Shown one piece after another: positions 32,252-40,505 of a DNA stretch of 64,000 nt; positions within the stretch are counted from its first letter, which is position 1, and every line of letters begins with the position of its first letter. The stretch comes from Celeribacter arenosi (GTDB taxonomy: Bacteria; Pseudomonadota; Alphaproteobacteria; Rhodobacterales; Rhodobacteraceae): assembly GCF_039539485.1 (NCBI RefSeq), contig NZ_BAABDF010000007.1:1-64000 (forward strand), given 5' to 3'. Made by a program: the position numbers and the translations under genes. The notes beneath the pieces are model-generated. The model saw only the letters and a list, made by a program, of their open reading frames with translations, was not told the DNA's origin and ran no database searches.

Positions 32252-32896
32252 TCAGACGAGCGTCGCGATCACCGCGCGCAGAACATCGATGCCCCATCCC
32301 TTTTCGGACGAGGTCACGATCAGTTCCGGATAAGCCGCAGGGTGTTTCGCAATCGCGCCTCGCACTTGGGCGATGACCGCTTCGCGCTCCGCGTCTTTTA
32401 CCTTGTCGGCCTTCGTAAGCACCGTTTGAAACGTCACCGCCGAAGAATCGAGGAGCGACATGATTTCTTCATCAACTGCTTTGACGCCATGACGGCTGTC
32501 GATCAGCACAAAAGCTCGGCGCAGGTTGGCGCGACCCGAAAGGTAGGCTTTCAATAGCCGCTGCCATTTCTCGACAGTTTTCACGGGTGCTTTGGCGAAA
32601 CCGTAGCCGGGAAGGTCGACCAGATAGTGTTCATCAGCGCAGGTGAAAAAGTTGATTTCCTGCGTGCGCCCGGGCGTGTTGGACGCACGAGCCAAAGCTT
32701 TGCGTCCGGTCAGCGCATTGATCAGGCTTGATTTTCCGACGTTTGATCGTCCTGCAAAGCAAACCTCCAGACGGTCTGCGGGTGGCATGCCGTCCATGGC
32801 AACCACACCTNNNNNNNNNNNNNNNNNNNNNNNNNNNNNNNNNNNNNNNNNNNNNNNNNNNNNNNNNNNNNNNNAGATGGGAAATGCGAGTTCCAT
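32252..32896 (-). CDS. engB: Ribosome biogenesis GTPase EngB/YsxC (contains assembly gap)
   Basis: This GTPase of about 214 residues aids 50S assembly. G1 is AGRSNVGKSSLIN, G3 is DLPGYGFA and G4 is TKADK. The first seven residues (MELAFPI) and everything from VVAMDGMPP on are readable and in one frame; the roughly 22 codons between fall in a 64-base N run. The start ATG at 32896 overlaps the yidC stop by one base (TAATG). Confidence 0.93.
   Translation of the reverse strand: MELAFPIXXXXXXXXXXXXXXXXXXXXXXGVVAMDGMPPADRLEVCFAGRSNVGKSSLINALTGRKALARASNTPGRTQEINFFTCADEHYLVDLPGYGFAKAPVKTVEKWQRLLKAYLSGRANLRRAFVLIDSRHGVKAVDEEIMSLLDSSAVTFQTVLTKADKVKDAEREAVIAQVRGAIAKHPAAYPELIVTSSEKGWGIDVLRAVIATLV
32811..32874. 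other. Assembly gap (64 N)
   Basis: A run of 64 undetermined bases lies inside the 5' end of engB. The reading frame is the same on both sides, so the gap length is consistent with the true sequence. Confidence 1.
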
Positions 32897-34725
32897 TAGG
32901 CCGCATCTTCCTTTCGTCTTAGTCGCAGCGATCGCAGGATATTGCCCAACACGTCCGGTTTGTGGCCGTGGCTGCGCATGATCAGATACTGCTGCGTGAA
33001 TGTAATCACGTTGTTGGTGATCCAGTATAGCACGAGGCCCGATGCAAAGCTGCCCAGCATGAACATGAACACCCATGGCATCCAGGCAAAGATCATTTGC
33101 TGTGCAGGATCAGTCGGTGCCGGGTTCAGTTTCTGTTGCAGCCACATCGAGATACCCAGAAGTATGGGCAGGATGCCGAGCGAGATGAAGGCAAGCATCG
33201 AACCGGCTTCGGGGGCCGCGAACGGAAGCAGTCCGAAGAGGTTCAAAATCGATGACGGATCGGGCGCGGAAAGGTCGCGGATCCAGCCAAGCCACGGTGC
33301 GTGACGCAATTCGATGGTCACAAAAATCACCTTGTAGAGCGAGAAGAACACAGGGATCTGCAGAAGCAACGGCAGACAGCCAGAGGCCGGGTTCACCTTG
33401 TTCGTCTTGTATAGCTCCATCATGCCGCGCTGGAGTTTCTCTTTATCGTCACCCGCCGCTTCTTTCAGTTTTTCCATTTCCGGCTGGAGTTCTTTCATCC
33501 GTGCCATGGAAACATAGGAACGATAGGCGAGCGGGAACATGATCGCTTTGAGCAGCACGGTGAGCGCCACAATCGACCAACCCATGTTGCCGATCAGATT
33601 GTTCAGGCTGTGAAGCAGCCAGAAAATCGGTTTGGTGAAAAAGAAGAACCAACCCCAGTCGATGGAATCCACGAAACGGAAAAAGCCGGTCTCGTCCTGA
33701 TAACGTTTGATGGTTTCCCACTCTTTTGCGCCGGCAAAGAGGTATGTTGTGTTGGAAATCGTCTGCCCCGCACCCACGGTCTGAGTGGGGAGGCGCGCTT
33801 CCACTTGGTAGATGTTCGATGTCGGAACGTGCTTTGCGACAGATGTGAATGGCTGACCGGGCGCAGGCGCTAGTGTGGTCATCCAGTTCTTGCCTGTGAA
33901 CCCGATCCACCCGTTTTCGGTAATCTCGATCACTTCGGCATTTCCGGCTTCGCGAGCGACATACGCAAAGTCGGCCATGTCTTTGTAGTCGGCTTCTTCG
34001 AGCGATTTGTCGCTTTGGCGCACGAGCCCTTCGTGAAGTACGAAATAACGGCTCACTTCAGGAGTGCCGTGACGGGCAACGATTCCATAAGCCGCCATGC
34101 GCGCGGCCTCTGTGGAAGTGTTTTCAACGGACTGCTCAATAGTGAAAAGGTAGTCGCGATCAATCGAGATCGTGCGGTGGAAAATCAGGCCTTTGCCGTT
34201 TTCCCAACGGAGCGTGACCGGCTTCTCTAGGGAGAGGACATCACCGCTTTCGATCTGCCACTGCGTCGTCGGGCCGGGCACGTCGGCGAGTTCCAATGTG
34301 CCGCCCGGCGCCCAGCCGTAAACGGCGTAATAGGGCGCATCACTTCCGACGGGCGTGAGCAGGGTAACGATTTCATCGCTATCGAGCTCGGTTTTGTAAT
34401 CTTTCAACGAAAGGTCGTCGATGCGGCCGCCAACAAGTGAAACGGAGCCAACAACTCTGTCAGTATCGATTTCTATGCGCGGTGCGTCTGAAACCATTTC
34501 GGCGGTCTGGCTATCCAAACCTGTGGTTTCTGTTCCCGCGTCCGCAGCCGGCGGCACCAGCGCGATGTCCTCTGAAAGGGTTCCATCTGGACCCGTGGTC
34601 TGCGCGACGCCGGGAGCGTTCGGGTCCACTATCACTTCAGGTGCAGGAAATAGGAATTGCCAAGCTAGCAGGACAATTCCGCTAAGCACTACAGCAAGGA
34701 TCAAGTTCCGGTTCTGTTCGTCCAT
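32896..34725 (-). CDS. yidC: Membrane protein insertase YidC
   Basis: This 609-residue Oxa1/YidC protein has an N-terminal anchor (NLILAVVLSGIVLLAWQFLF), a large periplasmic beta domain (about residues 60-350) and the conserved five-helix insertase core starting at GMEWSIV-type sequence (GWSIVALTVLLKAIMFPLAY) with KVNPASGCLPLLLQIPVFF. It inserts membrane proteins alone or with SecYEG. ATG 34725 gives the standard MDEQNRN start; a 14-codon longer frame is less likely. It is followed by engB with a one-base overlap. Confidence 0.95.
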   Translation of the reverse strand: MDEQNRNLILAVVLSGIVLLAWQFLFPAPEVIVDPNAPGVAQTTGPDGTLSEDIALVPPAADAGTETTGLDSQTAEMVSDAPRIEIDTDRVVGSVSLVGGRIDDLSLKDYKTELDSDEIVTLLTPVGSDAPYYAVYGWAPGGTLELADVPGPTTQWQIESGDVLSLEKPVTLRWENGKGLIFHRTISIDRDYLFTIEQSVENTSTEAARMAAYGIVARHGTPEVSRYFVLHEGLVRQSDKSLEEADYKDMADFAYVAREAGNAEVIEITENGWIGFTGKNWMTTLAPAPGQPFTSVAKHVPTSNIYQVEARLPTQTVGAGQTISNTTYLFAGAKEWETIKRYQDETGFFRFVDSIDWGWFFFFTKPIFWLLHSLNNLIGNMGWSIVALTVLLKAIMFPLAYRSYVSMARMKELQPEMEKLKEAAGDDKEKLQRGMMELYKTNKVNPASGCLPLLLQIPVFFSLYKVIFVTIELRHAPWLGWIRDLSAPDPSSILNLFGLLPFAAPEAGSMLAFISLGILPILLGISMWLQQKLNPAPTDPAQQMIFAWMPWVFMFMLGSFASGLVLYWITNNVITFTQQYLIMRSHGHKPDVLGNILRSLRLRRKEDAA

Positions 34726-34830
34726 GAAGGCCGCCCGATTGTTGTCTGAAAGTCTGGGCAGGTTCAACCTGTCGGCGGGCAGAACGTCAAGCTGTTTTGG
34801 CTAATTCCCGCGTAAAATGCGGCAATGTGA

Positions 34831-36363
34831 TCATCCCGTACGGCGGCCAACGTGAGGCGCCTGGGCCAGTCTTTCTTCGTGGGCGGCTATCCATTCGACG
34901 AGTTTATCGAAGGGGAGTGGATGCGAAATCGTGTAACCTTGAACGTGGCGGCATCCCAGTTGGGCAAGCATTGAGTGCTCGCCGAGTGTTTCCACACCCT
35001 CAGCAAGCGTATCGAGGTCGATACGTTCGGCCATCGACAGAATTGCCGACAGCATGGACTGCTGGTCACGGTCTTTATCGCACCGTGTGACATAGGATCG
35101 GTCGATCTTGATGCGGTTCACGGCAAAGCGGCGAATATTCGCGATTGAAGCATGTCCGGTGCCATAGTCGTCCAGATCAATCCTACAACCCATTTCTTTC
35201 AACGTCAGTATGTTACGCGTGATCGCGTCGTTGTCGTAGACGGAAATGACGCTTTCGAGGACCTCAATGGTCAGTCGTGAGGCGGGAAGGTCGAAACGAT
35301 CGAGCTCCCAGCGGATACGATCAACAAGTTTTGGATCGGCAAGTTCAGTTGCGGAAAAGTTGACCGAGACACTTGGGACGTCAATTCCGGCGGCATCCCA
35401 GGTGCTGAGCGACAAAAGCGCGTGGTAGAGAATGACTTGCCCAAGACGATCGATCAGTCCGAGATCTTCAATAGCAGGCAGGAACTCGGCAGGCGCAATC
35501 ACACCCATTTCGGGGTGCTCCCATCGCGCAAGTGCCTCAACTCCGCTGATGCGGCCCGTATCTGTAGAGATCTGCGGTTGAAACCACGGGACGATTTGCC
35601 CGTTTTCCAGAGCAGCGCCAACGGTAGCTTCGACGTCTTCTAGCTGTGGACTGCGGGCCAGGGTCGTCGGCGAGAACGCGCGGATAGATCCAGCGCCGTT
35701 GCGGCGTGCTTCTTCGAGCGCGCGCTCGGCGGCCTCCACGAAGGCGGCTCCATCAGGTGCTGGAGCCCGCGACGGCAGGCAAAATCCGATCGAACATCCT
35801 GCGAAAACCTTCATACCGTCGACCGAAAAAGGTTCGACCATAACGGACTGAATCCGTGAGGAGAGTTGGATCAACGTTTCCAGGTCTGCATGCCTGACCG
35901 GGGCGAGTGCGAGAGTGAAGCGCGCGACGTCACTGCGCGCGACCAAATCGTGATCGCGAAGGACGTCTACAATCCGCGCTGCGGCCATTTGGACAATTTG
36001 CTCACCCGCGCGTTGCCCGTATCCGGCGCAAATCGCACGGTACTCTTCAACCTCCACCGAAAGGCATGCGGTCGTGCGACCCGTGATGTCCTGTGTGCAG
36101 ATGATCTGGTCCAACATTTCGACCAAGTCAGCTTTGAGAGGGAGGCCGGTGAGACCATCCTTGGCGACAGGTGCGCTGGTCGGGCGTTCGGGAATGCCGA
36201 TAAATCCAATGATCACAGGTAAGAGAAGCGCAACAGCCACGAGAGCACTTTCGCCACCGAACCAAAACGTGCCGAGGCAAACCGCCGGAAGAAAGGCGAG
36301 AAGTTGAGGGCCGGACAGCGCCTCCCTGATACGTTCAACCTGATTTGATGTCTTCTGGCCCAT
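34831..36363 (-). CDS. EAL-domain cyclic-di-GMP phosphodiesterase with degenerate GGDEF
   Basis: This protein of about 510 residues has two N-terminal membrane helices (LLAFLPAVCLGTFWFGG and ALVAVALLLPVIIGFIG), a GGDEF-like domain in which the GGDEF motif is replaced by RSDVARF (no cyclase expected), and a C-terminal EAL domain. EALARW, VNFSATEL, IEVLES, DDYGTGHASI, KIDRSYV and EGVET are all intact, so c-di-GMP hydrolysis is likely. The ATG at 36363 is preferred over one 12 codons upstream on similarity grounds. It sits between ttcA and yidC. Confidence 0.9.
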   Translation of the reverse strand: MGQKTSNQVERIREALSGPQLLAFLPAVCLGTFWFGGESALVAVALLLPVIIGFIGIPERPTSAPVAKDGLTGLPLKADLVEMLDQIICTQDITGRTTACLSVEVEEYRAICAGYGQRAGEQIVQMAAARIVDVLRDHDLVARSDVARFTLALAPVRHADLETLIQLSSRIQSVMVEPFSVDGMKVFAGCSIGFCLPSRAPAPDGAAFVEAAERALEEARRNGAGSIRAFSPTTLARSPQLEDVEATVGAALENGQIVPWFQPQISTDTGRISGVEALARWEHPEMGVIAPAEFLPAIEDLGLIDRLGQVILYHALLSLSTWDAAGIDVPSVSVNFSATELADPKLVDRIRWELDRFDLPASRLTIEVLESVISVYDNDAITRNILTLKEMGCRIDLDDYGTGHASIANIRRFAVNRIKIDRSYVTRCDKDRDQQSMLSAILSMAERIDLDTLAEGVETLGEHSMLAQLGCRHVQGYTISHPLPFDKLVEWIAAHEERLAQAPHVGRRTG

Positions 36364-36426
36364 GTGCCCCACACGCGTCAATTTCCACTCACAGGACAAA
36401 ATAATGGGAGTAAAATGGAGGGCAGG

Positions 36427-37308
36427 TTAACGCAGGATAGGAATTTCCGGAGAATCTTCGCTATTTGTTCCCGTGGACTCGCCGGTTTGGGTGGCAAGGC
36501 CCAAAAAGTCGAACAGCTTTGGGTCCAGCATGTGCGACGGACGTACATTGGTAAGCGCCTTGAACATGACCTGACGTCGACCGGGGGCATTCTTTTCCCA
36601 ACTGTCGAGGATTTTCTTTACCTGTTGGCGCTGCAACCCGTCCTGAGAGCCGCAGAGATCACAGGGGATAATCGGATAGTTCATGGCATTGGCAAATTTT
36701 TCGCAATCTTCCTCTGCCACATGCGCCATCGGACGGTAGAGGAAAAGATCCCCTTCCTCATTCACAAGCTTGGGCGGCATTGTCGCCAACCGCCCACCGT
36801 GAAACAGGTTCATGAAAAAGGTTTCGAGGATGTCATCACGGTGATGGCCCAGAACCACGGCCGTGCAGCCTTCCTCGCGCGCGATCCGATACAAATTTCC
36901 ACGCCGAAGCCGCGAACACAGCGCGCAATATGTGCGACCGGCGGGGACCTTATCTTTCACGATGGAATAGGTGTCTTGGTACTCGATCCGGTGCGGGACC
37001 TGCATGCGCTCCAAAAACTCCGGCAAAACCGTCGCGGGAAAACCCGGCTGTCCTTGATCCAGATTGCAGGCAAGCAGGTCGACGGGCAACAGGCCACGCC
37101 ATTTGAGTTCGTAGAGAGCGGCGAGCAGGGTGTAGCTGTCTTTGCCGCCCGACAGACACACCAGCCACTTCGCACCACGTTCCACCATGCCATACTGTTC
37201 AACGGCTTCGCGGACATTGCGAATGATGCGTTTACGCAGTTTCTTGAACTCCGTGGTCGAAGGAGCGCCGTGGAACAGCGGATGGATATCATCGAGTTCG
37301 TCTAACAT
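36427..37308 (-). CDS. ttcA: tRNA 2-thiocytidine synthetase TtcA
   Basis: This 293-residue enzyme thiolates C32 of certain tRNAs. The PP-loop is SGGKDS (residues 53-58); the iron-sulfur and catalytic cysteines are Cys128/Cys131 (CALC) and Cys216/Cys219 (CDLC); GHHRDD is present. ATG 37308 (MLDELDDIHP) overlaps the yidD stop by one base, and longer frames are unsupported. It belongs to the minus-strand rpmH-rnpA-yidD-ttcA run. Confidence 0.94.
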   Translation of the reverse strand: MLDELDDIHPLFHGAPSTTEFKKLRKRIIRNVREAVEQYGMVERGAKWLVCLSGGKDSYTLLAALYELKWRGLLPVDLLACNLDQGQPGFPATVLPEFLERMQVPHRIEYQDTYSIVKDKVPAGRTYCALCSRLRRGNLYRIAREEGCTAVVLGHHRDDILETFFMNLFHGGRLATMPPKLVNEEGDLFLYRPMAHVAEEDCEKFANAMNYPIIPCDLCGSQDGLQRQQVKKILDSWEKNAPGRRQVMFKALTNVRPSHMLDPKLFDFLGLATQTGESTGTNSEDSPEIPILR

Positions 37309-37541
37309 CAGGATTCCTCGCGTGGCGGGACCGGGTCGTAACCTGTGCCACCCATCGGATGGCATCGCCCGATACGCTTGGCCGCCAGAATAGATCCCTT
37401 GAAGGCACCGTGTTTTTCAAGCGCCTCCATAGCATAGGCACTGCACGTAGGCTGATAGCGACAGTTGTGGCCGACCCATGGGCTGAATGTCAGGCGATAG
37501 GCCCGCACGGGAAGAGAAACGATATAGGCCAGCGGAGTCAC
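37308..37541 (-). CDS. yidD: Membrane protein insertion efficiency factor YidD
   Basis: This 77-residue YidD starts with GTG (MTPLAYIVSLPVRAYRLTF) and has FSPWVGHNCRYQPTCSAYAM and GRCHPMGGTGYDPVP, the family hallmark. It assists YidC-dependent insertion. The GTG at 37541 overlaps the rnpA stop by 4 bases (GTGA), which decides the start; the longer frame to 37649 runs through rnpA. Confidence 0.93.
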   Translation of the reverse strand: MTPLAYIVSLPVRAYRLTFSPWVGHNCRYQPTCSAYAMEALEKHGAFKGSILAAKRIGRCHPMGGTGYDPVPPREES

Positions 37542-37969
37542 GATCGGGCTCCGTGAATTCGCGCGAGGGCTTGTTTCAGATCGCCGAGAAGAAGGTCGAA
37601 TTTTCGCGTGCTTGTATCGCCGCGCTTGCCGATGAGCACGTAGTCCCAACCATCGTGACCCGCCTCTGGCAGGATGAGACGCGCCGCTTCGCGCAGTCTG
37701 CGTTTAGCGTGGTTGCGAGCGACTGCGTTGCCGACTTTTTTCGAACAGGTATAGCCGACGCGAATGCCGGTCGCGGCCTCGCCATCGATACGCTTGCGTG
37801 CCTGAAGGAGGAAGGAGGGCGTGGACTGTCGACGGGCGCGTGCCGCCTTTAGGAAATCCGCCCGTTTGGAAAGGACGGTCAACCCGGAGGGCAAACATGA
37901 CAAAACCGCCGATCGCGGGTCCTCAGCTGCGGCGTTTGCCATAACCTCGGGTGCGTCCGGCGGTGTCAT
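37538..37969 (-). CDS. rnpA: Ribonuclease P protein component
   Basis: This 143-residue protein subunit of RNase P assists the catalytic RNA in trimming tRNA 5' ends. It has GLTVLSKRADFLKA, TCSKKVGNAVARNHAKRRLR (the RNR motif region) and DYVLIGK. ATG 37969 has GGCGAGAG upstream and gives an N-terminal leader of about 28 residues before the conserved core. It lies 28 bases after rpmH and overlaps yidD. Confidence 0.94.
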   Translation of the reverse strand: MTPPDAPEVMANAAAEDPRSAVLSCLPSGLTVLSKRADFLKAARARRQSTPSFLLQARKRIDGEAATGIRVGYTCSKKVGNAVARNHAKRRLREAARLILPEAGHDGWDYVLIGKRGDTSTRKFDLLLGDLKQALARIHGARS

Positions 37970-37997
37970 GTCGCTCTCGCCTGTAACAGGCGGTCCC

Positions 37998-38132
37998 TTA
38001 TGCAGAAAGGGACTTGCGGCCGCGTGCACGGCGCGCGTTCAGGATTTTGCGTCCAGCTTTGGTTGCCATACGGGCACGGAAACCGTGACGGCGTTTGCGG
38101 ACGAGGTTGCTCGGTTGAAAGGTGCGTTTCAT
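37998..38132 (-). CDS. rpmH: 50S ribosomal protein L34
   Basis: This 44-residue protein reads [20 protein letters not shown], then [20 protein letters not shown], then SLSA. This is the complete L34. It is the first gene of the minus-strand rpmH-rnpA-yidD-ttcA run. A sigma70-like promoter lies about 80 bases upstream. Confidence 0.96.
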
Positions 38133-38213
38133 CGCGCCATCTCCATCGGGTTTAGAAGGCCCAAATCCGCCCAGAATGGGGGATTCGAAGGCAATAAGTT
38201 ATTCGAAGCCCTG

Positions 38214-38242
38214 CCTTTAGGGGCCTGCGGGTTGCTTGTCAA
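38214..38242 (-). promoter_or_regulatory. Sigma70-like promoter of rpmH
   Basis: On the minus strand TTGACA (38242-38237) is separated by 17 bases from TAAAGG (38219-38214). The -35 is a consensus match and the spacing is ideal. It would drive rpmH-rnpA-yidD-ttcA. Confidence 0.6.
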
Positions 38243-38252
38243 TCAAAGCTGG

Positions 38253-38275
38253 GCGGAATGTTGCAACATTTCCGC
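38253..38275. promoter_or_regulatory. Inverted repeat between rpmH and the VTT gene
   Basis: GCGGAATGTTG (38253-38263) is followed immediately by CAACATTTCCGC (38264-38275). The repeat is perfect except for one extra A, and the inner 14 bases are an exact palindrome. It lies 11 bases upstream of the rpmH -35 box, a position suited to a regulator. The rest of the 270-base gap has no gene. Confidence 0.5.
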
Positions 38276-38403
38276 TCCAACCTCACAAAGATGGCCCTTT
38301 ATATGCCGCCACCATCAATCGCGCGTGAGAACTGATGTAACAACCTAGCAGCCCTGATCCGCAAGCGCCATGTTGGCGCGAAATAGAATGGTATAGGTGA
38401 CGC

Positions 38404-39123
38404 ATGGATCAGAGAACCGCCGGAGTGCCCTTGTCGCGGCTACTACCTCTACTCGGGCTCGTGAGTGCGGGGATCGTTCTTGGCATCATATTTCGCGACA
38501 AACTCAGCTTTGATACCCTCGCGGAAAATCATGCGGCACTCGTTCAGTATAGAGATGCCCATTTCGCGCAGGTGGCGGTTGTGTTTGTGGCTCTCTACGC
38601 AGGAATTGTGACATTCTCGCTTCCCGGCGCCACGGTGGCGACGTTGACCGGCGGGTTTCTCTTTGGCCTGTTTCCCGGCGTGATCTTTAATGTGGTGGCG
38701 GCGACCGTCGGTGCTTCCCTGCTATTTCTCGCGGCACGTTGGGGTCTCGGTGATTGGCTGTCGGCCCGCATCGATACGAGCGAGGGACGTATCCATCAGC
38801 TCAAAAAGGGCATCGACGAGAACCAGTGGTCGATGCTGTTTTTCATCCGGTTCGTGCCGATTGTGCCATTCTTTGTAGCGAATTTGATCCCCGCCCTGTT
38901 GGGCGTCCCGTTTCATCGGTTCGTCGTGTCGACTTTTCTGGGAATCATGCCTGGTGCATTGGTTTACACCTCCCTCGGCTCCGGTTTGGGATCGATTCTA
39001 GAATCAGGCGGTCGACCGGATCTCGGAATCATCTTCGAGCCGTACATTCTATTCCCCTTGCTGGCACTTTCCGTGCTGGCCCTCATTCCGGCGTTGATGC
39101 GCAAACGCAAAAAGGAAGCCTGA
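38404..39123 (+). CDS. TVP38/TMEM64 (VTT-domain) membrane protein
   Basis: This 239-residue protein has five or six membrane helices and a central VTT/SNARE-associated domain with PGATVATLTGGFLFGLFPG and RFVPIVPFFVANLIPALLGV. DedA/VTT proteins act in lipid scrambling or membrane homeostasis; this one's substrate is unknown. It is followed 3 bases later by a FAD disulfide reductase. In other bacteria these two parts occur fused in one polypeptide (annotated as bifunctional TVP38/FAD-dependent oxidoreductase), which suggests a shared job. Confidence 0.87.
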   Translation: MDQRTAGVPLSRLLPLLGLVSAGIVLGIIFRDKLSFDTLAENHAALVQYRDAHFAQVAVVFVALYAGIVTFSLPGATVATLTGGFLFGLFPGVIFNVVAATVGASLLFLAARWGLGDWLSARIDTSEGRIHQLKKGIDENQWSMLFFIRFVPIVPFFVANLIPALLGVPFHRFVVSTFLGIMPGALVYTSLGSGLGSILESGGRPDLGIIFEPYILFPLLALSVLALIPALMRKRKKEA

Positions 39124-39126
39124 GAC

Positions 39127-40497
39127 ATGGAAAAAATCAAAACAGACATCTGTGTGATTGGTGCCGGGTCCGGTGGACTATCCGTGGCCGCCGGCGCTGT
39201 TCAAATGGGCGCGCGTGTCGTTCTCATTGAAAAAGGCGAAATGGGCGGCGATTGCCTCAACTATGGGTGCGTCCCGTCAAAAGCGTTGCTTCATGCTGCA
39301 AAGAAGGGCCTCGCTTATGTTTCCGCGATGGAACATGTTCAGGCCTCAATCGCCAAAATCGCCCCACATGATAGTCAGGAAAGATTTGAAAACCTCGGCT
39401 GCCGCGTCATTCGCGAGGCGGCGGTTTTCACCTCCCCGCGCACCGTGGAGACTGATTCCTTTGTCGTGACCGCACGCCGATTTGTCATTGCCACCGGGTC
39501 GCGTCCGTTCATTCCGCCGATCGATGGCCTGTCGGAAGTGCCGTTTTTGACGAATGAGACCCTGTGGGAGGGGCGCGAAAAGCCCGACCACCTGCTGGTC
39601 CTCGGTGGCGGGCCTATCGGGTTGGAAATGGCGCAGGCGCATCGCCGGCTAGGCTGCGACGTCACCGTGATTGAGGGGGTTCATGCGCTGGGCAACGAAG
39701 ACCCCGAAGCAGTGGCGGTTGTTACCGATGCCCTTCGCGCGGAGGGTGTGACGGTGCGCGAGGGATCGAAAGTGGCGCGTGTTTCGGGCGGGGCAGGGAA
39801 CATCACCCTTCATCTTGAGGACGGGGGCACCATTACCGGCAGCCATCTGTTTGTCGCGACGGGCCGCGTGGCCAACACGGACTCGCTCGGCCTTGAAAAA
39901 GCGGAGGTCGATCGCGACCGTAAAGGCGTAAAGGTCGACGCAAAGCTTCGCAGTTCCAACAAACGCGTCTACGCAATCGGCGACGCGGCAGGCGGGCTGC
40001 AATTCACCCATGTCGCAGGCTACCATGGCGGCGTTGTAATTCGCTCGCTGCTCTTTGGCCTGCCTGCCAAAGCCGCAACGCACCATATCCCCCGCGCCAC
40101 ATATACCGATCCGGAATTGGCCCAAATCGGACTGACCGAAGAGGAGGCGCGCGAGGAACACGGGCCCAAGGTCGAAATCGCCCGCGCGGAAATCGCCGGC
40201 AATGATCGCGCAATCACCTCCAACCGCGACGGTCAAGGATTTGTGAAGGTCATGGTCGTCAAAGGGCGTCCGGTGGGCGTCACGATTGTCGGCCCTGATG
40301 CGGGTGAACTGATCTCCTTTTGGGCCCTCGCGATCGCGGGTAAGATGAAGTTGAGCCAGATCGCAGGCATGGTTGCGCCCTATCCGACATTGATGGAGGT
40401 TAACAAACGTGCTGCGGGTGCTTATTTTACCCCAAGGCTGTTCGAAAGCCGTAAGGTAAAGATCGCCGTCAAATTGATCCAAAGGCTATTGCCCTAA
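39127..40497 (+). CDS. FAD-dependent disulfide oxidoreductase (mercuric reductase/Lpd-like)
   Basis: This 456-residue protein has an FAD loop (VIGAGSGGLSVAAGA), redox-active CLNYGC (Cys43, Cys48), an NAD(P) loop GGGPIGLEMAQAHRRLGCDV and a dimerisation domain. The catalytic HPT of lipoamide dehydrogenase is YPT here (APYPTLMEV), so it is not a typical Lpd. No N-terminal heavy-metal domain or C-terminal CC is present, so mercury reduction is unlikely. It lies in the row VTT protein, reductase, histidine kinase. Confidence 0.87.
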   Translation: MEKIKTDICVIGAGSGGLSVAAGAVQMGARVVLIEKGEMGGDCLNYGCVPSKALLHAAKKGLAYVSAMEHVQASIAKIAPHDSQERFENLGCRVIREAAVFTSPRTVETDSFVVTARRFVIATGSRPFIPPIDGLSEVPFLTNETLWEGREKPDHLLVLGGGPIGLEMAQAHRRLGCDVTVIEGVHALGNEDPEAVAVVTDALRAEGVTVREGSKVARVSGGAGNITLHLEDGGTITGSHLFVATGRVANTDSLGLEKAEVDRDRKGVKVDAKLRSSNKRVYAIGDAAGGLQFTHVAGYHGGVVIRSLLFGLPAKAATHHIPRATYTDPELAQIGLTEEEAREEHGPKVEIARAEIAGNDRAITSNRDGQGFVKVMVVKGRPVGVTIVGPDAGELISFWALAIAGKMKLSQIAGMVAPYPTLMEVNKRAAGAYFTPRLFESRKVKIAVKLIQRLLP

Positions 40498-40505
40498 TCC
40501 GAAAC

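Noticed and set aside
39127..40497. Mercuric reductase
   Set aside because: No N-terminal heavy-metal domain, no C-terminal Cys pair and no mer genes nearby.
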